Source: Chloroflexota bacterium
GTDB lineage: Bacteria > Chloroflexota > UBA11872
Direction: 5' to 3'
Length of the DNA stretch: 64,000 nt
NCBI GenBank assembly: GCA_022824865.1
Contig: JAJDZD010000072.1
Span: 134,848 to 198,847 of the forward strand
Shown piece after piece: positions 35,910 to 45,475 of this stretch. Position numbers and translations under genes: made by a program. Under the pieces are notes generated by a model that was not told the origin of the DNA, ran no database searches, and saw only the letters and a list, made by a program, of their open reading frames with translations. The first letter of the stretch is position 1. Every line of letters begins with the position of its first letter.

Positions 35910-36023
35910 CGAACCGGGGGAACGAACAACGCGCTTTCTACGTAATCTCTGGCAACGGATCGGAACGTATCGGGCAGCGTAATTCGCACGAGCGCCTCAT
36001 CGCATAGCGAGGTTCGCGGTCTC

Positions 36024-39000
36024 TTGCGGGCGATTAGTCCTGCTGTGGCGGCGCTGGTGCTCGTGCTGATTGCAGTTCTGCAGCCCGTGGCGCAGGCGCA
36101 GGAGCCCAGCCCGGGACCGGCGCTGCTGCCGACGGTGGCGACTGACCCTCCGAAGCCGGACCAACGGTTCGTGACCGTGAGCAGCGGCAACTTTCACGCT
36201 TGTGGCCTACGGGCGAATGGCGACGTTCTGTGTTGGGGGGCCGGACCGCCTGGTGAGGCGGCCGAATACGGCCCCGTTGACTTCGGCCAGGCGTCGCCGC
36301 CGGCTGGCGAACGCTTCGTGGCCATCAGCAGCGGCGGCTTCCACACGTGCGGGGTGCGCGACGACGGATCGGCGGTGTGCTGGGGCGCCGGCCTGGACGA
36401 CCAAGCCGAAGGTCTGGGCAAGGTGGGATTCGGCCAGACCGCACCGCCGGCTGACGAGACCTTCGCCGAAATCAGCAGCGGGGGTGGGCATACCTGCGGG
36501 CTGCGCGAGGATGGCTCGGTGGCCTGCTGGGGGAACGACGAGTCCGGCCAGGCCTCGCCTCCCGAAGACGAACGGTTCACGTCGATCACCAGCGGCGCCA
36601 ATCACTCCTGTGGCATTCGCGAGGACGGAACCGTCGTCTGCTGGGGGCCGGAGCCGGGGCCGGGGCCGTTCGGAGGCTGGGAAGCTCCACCGGAAGCCGA
36701 GTTTGCGTCGATCGAAGGGGCCGACGGCTATACCTGCGGCGTTCCGATGGAAGGCGCGCCGTTCTGCTGGGGGAGCTATTCGGAAATCCCCAACCTTGCG
36801 CGCTACCCGCCACCGGACCTCTGGCTCATTTCCATCAGCGGCGGCGGAGGGCACGCCTGCGGGCTCCGGAAGGATGGAACGCCGGTGTGCTGGGGGGATC
36901 TGGCCGACGACCCGCCGCCGGGGCAGCGCTTCGCGTCGCTCAGCAGCGGAACGAGGCACACCTGCGGGCTGCGCCTCGACGGCACCATGGCTTGCTGGGG
37001 CGACGACACCCATGGGCAGGCGTCCCCACCCGCGCAGGCGCGGTACCTGGGTTCCGAGCCCATCCCGCCCGATCCCTACGACCCCGGGGCGCCGCTGGTT
37101 GCGCTGAGCAGCGGTGGTCGACACGTCTGCGGCATCACGAGTGAAGGCTTAGCCTGGTGCGCAGGCAGTGACAGTTTCGGTCAAGCATCGCCGCCGCCCG
37201 GCGTGAAGTTCGCCTCCATCAGCAGCGGCTCGGTTCACACCTGCGGCATCCGTCTGGATGGCGTGGCCGTCTGCTGGGGGGATGACGAGGATGGTGAGGC
37301 CTCGCCGCCAGCAGGCGAGCGGTTCGTCTCAATCAGCAGCGGCGCTGGTCGTACCTGCGCCCTCCGCGAAGACGGCACGCCGGTTTGCTGGGGCCGCGAG
37401 AGCGCCGAAGAAACGGTGGCGGTGGAGGCTGAGCAGTTCAGCGCCATCAGTGCCGCCTTGGGCCACGCCTGCGCGCTGCGGGCGGATGGCACGGCCGTCT
37501 GCTGGGGGAGTAACTGGGGTGGTCAGGCCACGCCGCCCGAGGCTCAGAAGTTCACGACCATCAGCAGTAGCTGGACCCACACCTGTGCCCTGCGCGAGGA
37601 CGGCGCGGCCGTCTGCTGGGGCCGTGATCAGTACGGCCAGGCCTCCCCGCCGGAGCACGAGCGCTTCGTGGACATCAGCACGAACACGTACCACACCTGT
37701 GCGCTGAGAGAAGACGGCACGCCCGTATGTTGGGGCGCAGCCGATCCCTGGGGGGACTACGGCCAGGCGTCCCCGCGTCCCGGGGAACGGTTTGTGTCGG
37801 TGAGCAGCGGGGACAGCTTCACCTGCGGCCTGCGGTCGGACGGCACCTACGGATGCTGGCGATTCGGCCCGGCGAAGCTCGGGTTCGACCTCGACACCGT
37901 CGGCCGCGAGCGATTCTGGGCGGTAAGCGATCGTGCGCTGACGGCCGTAAGCAGCGGCAACCGGCATTCCTGTGCGATCGACGCGGACGGCACGCTGCGG
38001 TGCTGGGGTCTGAACGACTACGGGCAGGCGGAACCTCCGGCGGAGGGGACGTTCATTGCCGTTAGCAGTGGTGGACGACATACGTGCGCCCTGCGCGATA
38101 GCGGCGAGGCGGTCTGCTGGGGCGATTCAGCGGATGGCCGGACCGAGCCGCCGGCCGGCGATCGGTTCGTCGCGATTAGCAGCGGATGGGCACATACCTG
38201 TGCCCTGCGCGACGACGGCTTGGCCGCGTGCTGGGGCAGGGACCATAACGGCCAGGCCTCGTCGCCAGAAGCTGAACGCTTCAGCGCCATCAGTAGCGGG
38301 CGCACGCACACGTGCGCGCTGCGCCAGGACGGCACGGTGAAGTGCTGGGGTGAGGATGACGACGGCCAGGCCTCGCCACCGGAAGGGGCGCGGTTCTCCG
38401 CCATCAGCAGTGGCTGGGGTTACACCTGTGCCCTCCACGAGGACGGCAGCCCGTTCTGCTGGGGCGATCCCGATAACGAGGCGTCGACACCGCCATATGT
38501 CGACCGCTTCGTCGCGATCAGCAGCGGCTCGGATCACGCATGCGGGCTACGTGCCGACGGCACGCCGGTCTGCTGGGGCGAACGGAATGCGGTCGCTCCT
38601 CCGGGCGAGCACTTCGACGCTATCAGCATCGGTGCGGTGCACACTTGCGCGCTGCGCACGGACGGCCGTCCCATCTGTTGGGGCAACGGCTTCGCCACGC
38701 CGACCGAATCGGCCGTACGTTCGCAGTTCGAGACGGTCAGTGTTCAGAGCTTTGTTTCCATCAGCGGGGGATATCGACATGTCTGCGGGCTGCGTGAGGA
38801 TGGAACCGTGCTCTGCTGGGGTTCGAATCGCGACGGTGTCAGCGTGGCGCCGTACGGCGAGTTCTTCACAGCCCTAAGCAGCGGCAACGCGCACACCTGT
38901 GGGCTGCGGCCGGATGGCACCGTGGTCTGCTGGGGGAGTGACGAGCACGGCCAGTCGTCGCCGCCGGATGGCCAGACCTTTACGGCGCTCAGCAGTGGTG

Positions 39001-42000
39001 CTGCCTATACCTGCGGACTTCGCCCGGACGGCCGAGCTGTCTGTTGGGGGAACGACCTCAGTGGCCAAGCGTCGCCGCCGGGTGGCGAGCTGTTTAGGGC
39101 CCTCAGCAGCGGCGGGGCGCACACTTGCGGGCTGCGCGCGGACGGCGTCGCGGTCTGCTGGGGCGATGACGAGCATGGTCAGACATCGCCGCCTCCGAGC
39201 GCGCAATTCGCGTCCTTGAGCAGTGGCTCGGAATACACCTGCGGGCTGCGTGTGGACGGGACTGCTGTCTGCTGGGGTAAGGCCGGAGGCGCGACTTCGC
39301 CGCCGTATGGCATGACGTTCACGGCCCTCAGCAGCGGCGGCGGACATGCCTGTGCGCTGCGCATGGACGGTAGGCCCATCTGTTGGGGGGCGAACACTTT
39401 CAGCGGGGGCGGATTCGGCGGGCAGGCTGCGCCACCGTACCGAGAGATTCTCACCGCGCTCAGCAGCGGGTGGGACTACACCTGTGGCCTCCGCGCCGAC
39501 GGCACGCCAGTTTGCTGGGGAGCGTGGTTCAAGACCGCCGTGCCGCGCTATCCGCCCATCGATGGCGGCCCGTTCATTGCCGTCAGCAGCGGCGAGCTGC
39601 ATACCTGCGCGCTGCGCGAGGACGGCACGCCGATGTGCTGGGGCGACGATGTGAACGGCCAGGCTTCGCCGCCCGACGGCGAACGGTTCGCGTCCGTCAC
39701 AAGCGGCGAGCAGCACACCTGTGGTTTACGCGCGGACGGTACGGCGGTCTGTTGGGGTTCCAATCGCAACGGTCGGTCCACGCCGCCGGACGGCGAGCGG
39801 TTCGAGTCGCTCAGCAGCGGCTCAGGCCACAGTTGCGCGTTGCGCCCCGATGGGTCCGCAGTCTGCTGGGGCCGCAACTATAAAGGCCAGGCTCTACCGC
39901 CCGAAGACGAGCGCTTCGTTGCTCTGAGCAGTGGTGGGAATCACACCTGCGGGCTTCGTGACGACGGGTCGACCGTGTGCTGGGGCAACGACGACCGAGC
40001 GGCCGGTTGGGGCAATCTCTGGCCGCCCGAGGACGAGCGCTTTGTCGCCATCAGTGCCGGACCGGACCTGACCTGCGCACTGCGCACGGACGGCTCGAGC
40101 TGGTGTAGCAGCGCGTTTGGACTGCCAGTATCTGCGTTTGAAAACATGCGCCTTAGCTCAATCAGCAGCGGTCGCCAACACTTCTGCGGGACACGCGAGG
40201 ACGGGTCGGTCGGCTGCTGGGGCGAGCACGAAGGTGACGGACGCTCGTCTCCGCCCCTCGAGGGTCAGTTCGTGTCCGTGAGCAGCGGCGCGCGGCACAC
40301 CTGCGGGCTACGCGACGACGGCACGATCGTCTGCTGGGGCGACAACACCTACGGTCAGGCATCGCACGAGGGTGCGCCGCGATCGTCGATGTTTGGCGAG
40401 CGCTTCACGGCCATTGACGGTGGTGGCGCGCTCCCCTGTGTCCTTCGCCAGGACGGGTCGCCCCTCTGCTGGGCGGCCCCGGGGCCGACGCACTTTTCGC
40501 TCCCCGACGTGCCGGAGACGCCGGACGAGCGACTGACGTCTATCGGCCGATCCGGACACATTTGCGGCCTGCGTGACGACGGAACGCCCGTCTGCTGGGG
40601 TGATGACCAGCACGGGCAGGCTTCGCCGCCCGCCGATGAGGTCTTTGCGGCGATTAGCACCGGCGCGTGGCATACATGCGCCCTGCGCCCCGACGGCACT
40701 CCGGTCTGCTGGGGCAGCAACACCGACGGATGGGGTGATCACGGCGGTCAAGCGGAGGCACCGGCTGGTGAACGATTTGTTGAACTCAGCAGCGGCACGT
40801 GGCATTCGTGCGCCCTACGCCAGGATGGATCTCCCGTGTGCTGGGGGAGCAACAACGATCACTACGGCGATTATCGCGGGCAGGCGACGCCGCCTGCAGA
40901 TAAGCGGTTTTCAGCCCTAAGCAGTGGAACATCGCACACGTGCGCACTGCGCCACGATGGGACGGCCGCCTGCTGGGGTTCGGACATCTTCGGACAGGCT
41001 TCACCGCCCAAAGACGAATCGTTCGTGGCAATCAGCAGCGGCGCCAGGTATACGTGCGGCATTCGCGCCGACGGCTCAGCCGTCTGCTGGGGCTATGACT
41101 GGGACGGGCAATCCTCGACCCCGGCCGGCGAGCGATTTGCGGCAATAAGCACCGGGGCGAAGAGCACCTGCGCGCTGCGCGAGGACGGCACCGCTGTGTG
41201 CTGGGGCGAAGGCTATCCGCGGCCGCCCGACGTAACACCACCGTACCGGCCGGAACCTCCGCCGCTACCCAGCCCACTTCCAACCTTCACGGCCGTCAGT
41301 TGCGGTGACTACCACACGTGTGCGCTGAGCGTGGACGGTGCCGCAGTCTGCTGGGGCGGTCGAGAGTTGTATCCGCCATTCTGGCCTCCTGGCGACGAGC
41401 GATTCGTTCTGCTGAGCAGCGGCGGGCAGCACACCTGCGGGCTACGCGAGGACGGTTCGGCGGCGTGCTGGGGCATTGGCGCCGTCGTCGACGAGTCACC
41501 ACCCGCCGGCGAAACGTTCGTCTCGCTGAGCAGCGGCTCGAGCCACGCCTGCGGCTTGCGTGATGATGGGACGGCGGTCTGCTGGGGCTTCGACGATGAT
41601 GGTCGAACCTGGCCGCCGGCCGGCGAACGGTTCACGATGCTCAGCAGTGGCGGCGGTCACACCTGCGGCCTGCGCGAGGATGGGACGGCGGTCTGCTGGG
41701 GACGCGACGACGAAGGCCAGGCCTCGCCGCCCGCCGACGAGCGGTTTACGGCAATTGCCAGCGGCAGCGATCACACCTGCGGGTTGCGTGCCGATGGGAC
41801 CGTCCGCTGCTGGGGCGACAAGTCAGCCGCTCACGCGACGCCGCCGGTGGGCGAGACTTTCGTGGCAATCAGCAGCGACGACTACCGCACCTGTGGGCTG
41901 CGCGCCGATGGGACGGTCCTCTGCTGGGGATACGACCGAGCCGGAGAGTCGACGGCGCCGGACGACGTGCGAGTGACGTCCATCAGTACCGGTCACTCAC

Positions 42001-42080
42001 ACACCTGTGGCCTGCGCGCGGACGGAACCGTCGCTTGCTGGGGGTCCGATGACGAGGGCCAGGTGTGGCCGTCGCGATGA
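36024..42080 (+). CDS. Giant secreted RCC1-like repeat protein with 49 cysteine-paired units
   Basis: A 2018-aa protein. A TTG start at 36024, with GAGG 11 bases upstream, gives a classical signal peptide (AALVLVLIAVL) with cleavage expected after AQA at residue 25. The rest is almost wholly made of about 38-residue RCC1-like units following the consensus F-x-x-(I/L/V)-S-S-G-x-x-H-(T/A)-C-(G/A)-L-R-x-D-G-T-x-V-C-W-G, then xDxxGQASPP. I count 49 units by eye, every one with two cysteines nine residues apart. RCC1 repeats make seven-bladed propellers; 49 is seven times seven, so seven propellers in a row are conceivable. A proline-rich break stands near the end (between units 42 and 43). No anchor or enzyme domain is seen. 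It is likely a surface or secreted adhesion/binding protein, co-translated with the next gene by an ATGA overlap. Confidence 0.88.
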   Translation: MRAISPAVAALVLVLIAVLQPVAQAQEPSPGPALLPTVATDPPKPDQRFVTVSSGNFHACGLRANGDVLCWGAGPPGEAAEYGPVDFGQASPPAGERFVAISSGGFHTCGVRDDGSAVCWGAGLDDQAEGLGKVGFGQTAPPADETFAEISSGGGHTCGLREDGSVACWGNDESGQASPPEDERFTSITSGANHSCGIREDGTVVCWGPEPGPGPFGGWEAPPEAEFASIEGADGYTCGVPMEGAPFCWGSYSEIPNLARYPPPDLWLISISGGGGHACGLRKDGTPVCWGDLADDPPPGQRFASLSSGTRHTCGLRLDGTMACWGDDTHGQASPPAQARYLGSEPIPPDPYDPGAPLVALSSGGRHVCGITSEGLAWCAGSDSFGQASPPPGVKFASISSGSVHTCGIRLDGVAVCWGDDEDGEASPPAGERFVSISSGAGRTCALREDGTPVCWGRESAEETVAVEAEQFSAISAALGHACALRADGTAVCWGSNWGGQATPPEAQKFTTISSSWTHTCALREDGAAVCWGRDQYGQASPPEHERFVDISTNTYHTCALREDGTPVCWGAADPWGDYGQASPRPGERFVSVSSGDSFTCGLRSDGTYGCWRFGPAKLGFDLDTVGRERFWAVSDRALTAVSSGNRHSCAIDADGTLRCWGLNDYGQAEPPAEGTFIAVSSGGRHTCALRDSGEAVCWGDSADGRTEPPAGDRFVAISSGWAHTCALRDDGLAACWGRDHNGQASSPEAERFSAISSGRTHTCALRQDGTVKCWGEDDDGQASPPEGARFSAISSGWGYTCALHEDGSPFCWGDPDNEASTPPYVDRFVAISSGSDHACGLRADGTPVCWGERNAVAPPGEHFDAISIGAVHTCALRTDGRPICWGNGFATPTESAVRSQFETVSVQSFVSISGGYRHVCGLREDGTVLCWGSNRDGVSVAPYGEFFTALSSGNAHTCGLRPDGTVVCWGSDEHGQSSPPDGQTFTALSSGAAYTCGLRPDGRAVCWGNDLSGQASPPGGELFRALSSGGAHTCGLRADGVAVCWGDDEHGQTSPPPSAQFASLSSGSEYTCGLRVDGTAVCWGKAGGATSPPYGMTFTALSSGGGHACALRMDGRPICWGANTFSGGGFGGQAAPPYREILTALSSGWDYTCGLRADGTPVCWGAWFKTAVPRYPPIDGGPFIAVSSGELHTCALREDGTPMCWGDDVNGQASPPDGERFASVTSGEQHTCGLRADGTAVCWGSNRNGRSTPPDGERFESLSSGSGHSCALRPDGSAVCWGRNYKGQALPPEDERFVALSSGGNHTCGLRDDGSTVCWGNDDRAAGWGNLWPPEDERFVAISAGPDLTCALRTDGSSWCSSAFGLPVSAFENMRLSSISSGRQHFCGTREDGSVGCWGEHEGDGRSSPPLEGQFVSVSSGARHTCGLRDDGTIVCWGDNTYGQASHEGAPRSSMFGERFTAIDGGGALPCVLRQDGSPLCWAAPGPTHFSLPDVPETPDERLTSIGRSGHICGLRDDGTPVCWGDDQHGQASPPADEVFAAISTGAWHTCALRPDGTPVCWGSNTDGWGDHGGQAEAPAGERFVELSSGTWHSCALRQDGSPVCWGSNNDHYGDYRGQATPPADKRFSALSSGTSHTCALRHDGTAACWGSDIFGQASPPKDESFVAISSGARYTCGIRADGSAVCWGYDWDGQSSTPAGERFAAISTGAKSTCALREDGTAVCWGEGYPRPPDVTPPYRPEPPPLPSPLPTFTAVSCGDYHTCALSVDGAAVCWGGRELYPPFWPPGDERFVLLSSGGQHTCGLREDGSAACWGIGAVVDESPPAGETFVSLSSGSSHACGLRDDGTAVCWGFDDDGRTWPPAGERFTMLSSGGGHTCGLREDGTAVCWGRDDEGQASPPADERFTAIASGSDHTCGLRADGTVRCWGDKSAAHATPPVGETFVAISSDDYRTCGLRADGTVLCWGYDRAGESTAPDDVRVTSISTGHSHTCGLRADGTVACWGSDDEGQVWPSR
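36168..42077 (+). repeat. 49 tandem RCC1-like coding repeats
   Basis: The unit is about 114-120 bases, with longer ones where loops are inserted (for example after units 1, 7, 14 and 42). Units are diverged at DNA level but keep TGC or TGT at both cysteines and TGCTGGGG at the second. There is no frameshift across nearly 6 kb, so selection keeps the array open. Confidence 0.85.
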
Positions 42081-45000
42081 GGCTGGTGAACGTGCTGATG
42101 GTCCTCCAGAGCGTCAGTTGCTCTGCCGCTCGTCGGGTGGGGCGGCGACTCCGGTCGTCTTGTTCGGCGCCAGCGATTCGGCTGACTCCAGGCCTTCGTC
42201 GATCGCGCGGCAGATCGAGGCCATTGCCCGGACAGCTGCGACCTCTCACCGTAAGACGTAGGTCCCGAGCCCTGGCGCCGCCGTTGCGCTTCGTCGCGCT
42301 GGCCGCCGTGCTGGTTGCGCTCGGTGTGAGCCTCACGACCCGGCCGGCGCATGCGCACAGCCGCATTCCGCCGTGTGAGAGTTTCGATCTCCGCGGCTTT
42401 CACGTGATGAATGCCCGGAACTCGGTGCAATGGAAGCCGGGTGGCTCCGAACTGCTATTCATCCACCACGACCAGCTCTACCAGGCGACGGCGGACGGGA
42501 CACGCGTGCACGGCACGTTTGAGGTGCCGTACGAGGCCCACATCGAGTCGCGGTCGTATATCAAGGTCTACCTGTCCCACGCCGACGTCTCCCCTGACGG
42601 GACGCGGGTGGCGTACTCCGTCTGCTGGGACTCCTTTACGTTCTGGGACAGCCCGCCAAGGGAACCGCCGGACGAGGAATCCCGCGCGGTCAACGCTCCG
42701 ATCGGCACCGTGTTCTTCGAAGTCGCCGTCTGGGATGCGACCACCGACGAGGTGGACTACCTGGCCGTTGGCAGCGTGCCGGTGTGGTCGCCCGACGGCA
42801 CACGCATTGCGTTCTTGTCCGACTACAACTACGCCGACCCGACGGACGGCAGACGGACACGCGTTGAGGCCGACCCGGGGCTCTTCAGCATGGCCGCGGA
42901 CGGCTCCGACATCCAACGCCTGGCGCCGGCGGACCCTGGGGACGTCGGCCTTCCGCCCCGCTGGTCGCCGGACGGACGGCTGCTGGCCTTTGTGCGAGGC
43001 GTGGGTTCGGCGGAGCAGGCGGTGTACACGGTGGGCGCCGACGGCTCCGACCCCAAGGAGATTTCCGCCGCGGCCAGTCTTCCCTCCTGGTCCCCCGACG
43101 GCGAACGGCTGGCGCTGGCGTTGCCCTACGGCGACGAGGTGGCGCTGTACACCATCGCGGCGGACGGCTCGGACTCGCGGCGGCTGACGACGATCGAGGG
43201 CTGGCAGAGCTGGGGCTGGAACGAAGGCTCGTACGCGGAAGATCCGTCGGTTGCCTGGATCGAGACGGTGGCCTGGTCGCCGGACGGATCGAAGATTCTC
43301 TATACGTGTGGATGGGCGTCGGTCTGCGTGGTCGACCTGGATGGAAATCCCGTCGGGTCATCGCCTGAGAACTTCGGGGAGCCACACGGACCGGTCTGGT
43401 CGCCCGATGGATCGCGAATCGCGATTGGCCTGGGCGCTGAGTTGGACCGCTATTCGCGGCACGTTCCCGAGGTTCTCTACACGATGAGGCCCGACGGCTC
43501 CGACCTGCAGGTGCTTGTAACCCGGGGCGTCGGGCTGGTGGCCGAGAGCGTCAGAGAGGCCGACCTTGCAACGCGATACGCGGCCTGCACCTCCGGATAC
43601 GTAGTCCCCGAACCCGGTGCGAATCCCGGCCTGGTGAGCGACTGCCAGACGCTGATGAATCTGCGTGATTGGCTGTTCGGCGGCGTGGCCACGAACTGGA
43701 ATGCCGGGACGCCGATCGACGAGTGGGTGGGGCTGACCATCGAGACCTCGCCGCGGCGGGTGACGGGACTGAGGGTGGGAAGCGGCAGATACGGCGATGC
43801 GGTAACCGCGGGCATCATCCCGCCCGAGGTCGCCGACCTGCCCAGGCTGCGGACGCTCGAGCTCGCCGCCAACCAGATTTCGGGAAACATCCCGCCGGAA
43901 CTCGGGCAACTCGCCGAGTTGGAGACGTTGGATCTCGCCCACAATCAACTCTCCGGGGGGATTCCACCGGAGTTCGGTGATCTGATCGCGCTGCGAAGCC
44001 TGAACCTGTCCGGTAACCGGCTGTACGGCGGGATTCCGCCGGAACTGGGCCAGCTGACGAGGCTTGAACTCCTGGACCTTGCCGGGAACGATCTGACCGG
44101 CGAGATTCCAGCGGAGCTGGGCAACCTTTCCAGCCTGCAGCGGCTCCTCCTTCGGGAGAACGAGTTCGACGGGGGGATTCCAGGCGAGATCGGCCAACTT
44201 GCCGGCCTGGTGGGTCTGGACCTCGCCGAGAGTGGTGTCGCGGGCAGCATTCCGCCTGAAATCGGCGGTCTGGCCGGGCTCGAGACGCTGGACCTCTCCA
44301 ACAATGAGCTGACGGGTGACATTCCGCGCGAACTCGGCGGGCTGCGAAACCTGAAGGGTTTGAATCTCAGCGAAAACCGCCTGACGGGCCTGATCCCCTG
44401 GGAACTGGGCTGGCTGACGAAGCTCACGGATCTGCAGTTCGGGGGCAACCAACTCACCGGACGCGTGCCGGTGGGCTTGGGGTCCATGTACGACCTGTGG
44501 TCGCTGGGGCTGTGGGGCAATCAACTCGAGGAGTGCCTGCCGTTCCACCTGAACCGACGTGAGCCGCCGTACATCAGCCCGCGCGAGTGGGCGACCTGCG
44601 AGGCCGGTTCGTATGCCTTCAACATTCGAGACGACGCGTTGCCCGGGGCCAGCGTGGGCCGGGTGTACATCCCCGGCCGGCTGGCGGACACGGTCGAATA
44701 TGTGATCGCGGCCGGCAACGAGGCCGGGGCGTTCGCCATCGACTCGGGCAGCGGCCACATTACCGTTGCCAGTGAACTGGACGCTTTAGCGGTCGATGCC
44801 TATGTGCTGACGGTCGTGGCGAGTGATGGACTCGGCGACCCGGTACGCGTGGCGATCCGGGTCAATCCAGCGCCTTCGCCGCCGACCTGCGCCAGTGGAA
44901 TTGCCGTGCCCAATCCGGAGGAGAATCCCGGGCTGGTGAACGACTGCCGGATCCTGCTCCAGGCGCGGGAAGTTCTGGTCGGGCGGGGCTGGCTGAATTG

Positions 45001-45472
45001 GAGCGCCGAGGCGCCGATGGAGCAGTGGGAAGCGATCGAACTCGGTGGCACACCGCGACGCGTCCTGGCGCTGGAGATTCAAGGGCCCCACGGCGGTCGG
45101 CGCATCCCGCCCGAGCTTGGAGGCCTGAGCGCTCTGCGCCGACTGGTGCTCTTTAACAACCGATTGTGGGGCACCATCCCGAGCGAACTCGGGCAACTGA
45201 GCGAGTTGCGCGAACTCGATCTGTCGAATAACGCCTTCTCGGAAGCGATACCGCCGGAACTGGGCCAGCTTGCCAACCTGACGCACCTGAACCTCTTCGT
45301 CAATCGACTAACCGGGCAAGTTCCAGCGGAACTTGGACAGCTGACGAATCTGCGGGAATTGCACCTCGGCTTGAACCACTACCTGATCCAGTGCCTGCCG
45401 AGCAGTCTGGCCGCCCGAGCGCAGCAGGGCGCCGCGTTACCGGACTGGCCGACGTGCGATGCGGACGGCTAG
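42077..45472 (+). CDS. Secreted PD40-propeller / leucine-rich-repeat / cadherin-like protein
   Basis: Up to 1131 residues. ATG at 42077 overlaps the stop of the preceding gene as ATGA. A later TTG at 42284 stands right before a good signal peptide (LRFVALAAVLVALG, cleavage after AHA), so the true start may be there. The first part has six WSPDG-type blades of a TolB-like PD40 propeller. Next is a first leucine-rich module of about ten plant-type repeats (LxxLxLxxNxLxGxIPxELGxL). Then comes a cadherin-like domain (FAIDSGSGHITVASELD, YVLTVVASDG) and a second, shorter leucine-rich module. Each leucine-rich module is led by the same cap, C-x-SG-x-x-VP-x-P-x-x-NPGLV-x-DC. Probably a surface binding protein working with the RCC1-like protein. 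Confidence 0.85.
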   Translation: MRLVNVLMVLQSVSCSAARRVGRRLRSSCSAPAIRLTPGLRRSRGRSRPLPGQLRPLTVRRRSRALAPPLRFVALAAVLVALGVSLTTRPAHAHSRIPPCESFDLRGFHVMNARNSVQWKPGGSELLFIHHDQLYQATADGTRVHGTFEVPYEAHIESRSYIKVYLSHADVSPDGTRVAYSVCWDSFTFWDSPPREPPDEESRAVNAPIGTVFFEVAVWDATTDEVDYLAVGSVPVWSPDGTRIAFLSDYNYADPTDGRRTRVEADPGLFSMAADGSDIQRLAPADPGDVGLPPRWSPDGRLLAFVRGVGSAEQAVYTVGADGSDPKEISAAASLPSWSPDGERLALALPYGDEVALYTIAADGSDSRRLTTIEGWQSWGWNEGSYAEDPSVAWIETVAWSPDGSKILYTCGWASVCVVDLDGNPVGSSPENFGEPHGPVWSPDGSRIAIGLGAELDRYSRHVPEVLYTMRPDGSDLQVLVTRGVGLVAESVREADLATRYAACTSGYVVPEPGANPGLVSDCQTLMNLRDWLFGGVATNWNAGTPIDEWVGLTIETSPRRVTGLRVGSGRYGDAVTAGIIPPEVADLPRLRTLELAANQISGNIPPELGQLAELETLDLAHNQLSGGIPPEFGDLIALRSLNLSGNRLYGGIPPELGQLTRLELLDLAGNDLTGEIPAELGNLSSLQRLLLRENEFDGGIPGEIGQLAGLVGLDLAESGVAGSIPPEIGGLAGLETLDLSNNELTGDIPRELGGLRNLKGLNLSENRLTGLIPWELGWLTKLTDLQFGGNQLTGRVPVGLGSMYDLWSLGLWGNQLEECLPFHLNRREPPYISPREWATCEAGSYAFNIRDDALPGASVGRVYIPGRLADTVEYVIAAGNEAGAFAIDSGSGHITVASELDALAVDAYVLTVVASDGLGDPVRVAIRVNPAPSPPTCASGIAVPNPEENPGLVNDCRILLQAREVLVGRGWLNWSAEAPMEQWEAIELGGTPRRVLALEIQGPHGGRRIPPELGGLSALRRLVLFNNRLWGTIPSELGQLSELRELDLSNNAFSEAIPPELGQLANLTHLNLFVNRLTGQVPAELGQLTNLRELHLGLNHYLIQCLPSSLAARAQQGAALPDWPTCDADG

Positions 45473-45475
45473 CGG

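Noticed and set aside
36168-42077. Possible CRISPR array or non-coding tandem repeat
   Set aside because: Units are about 114 bases, diverged, in one open frame and encode RCC1-like motifs; no short identical repeats with unique spacers are present.
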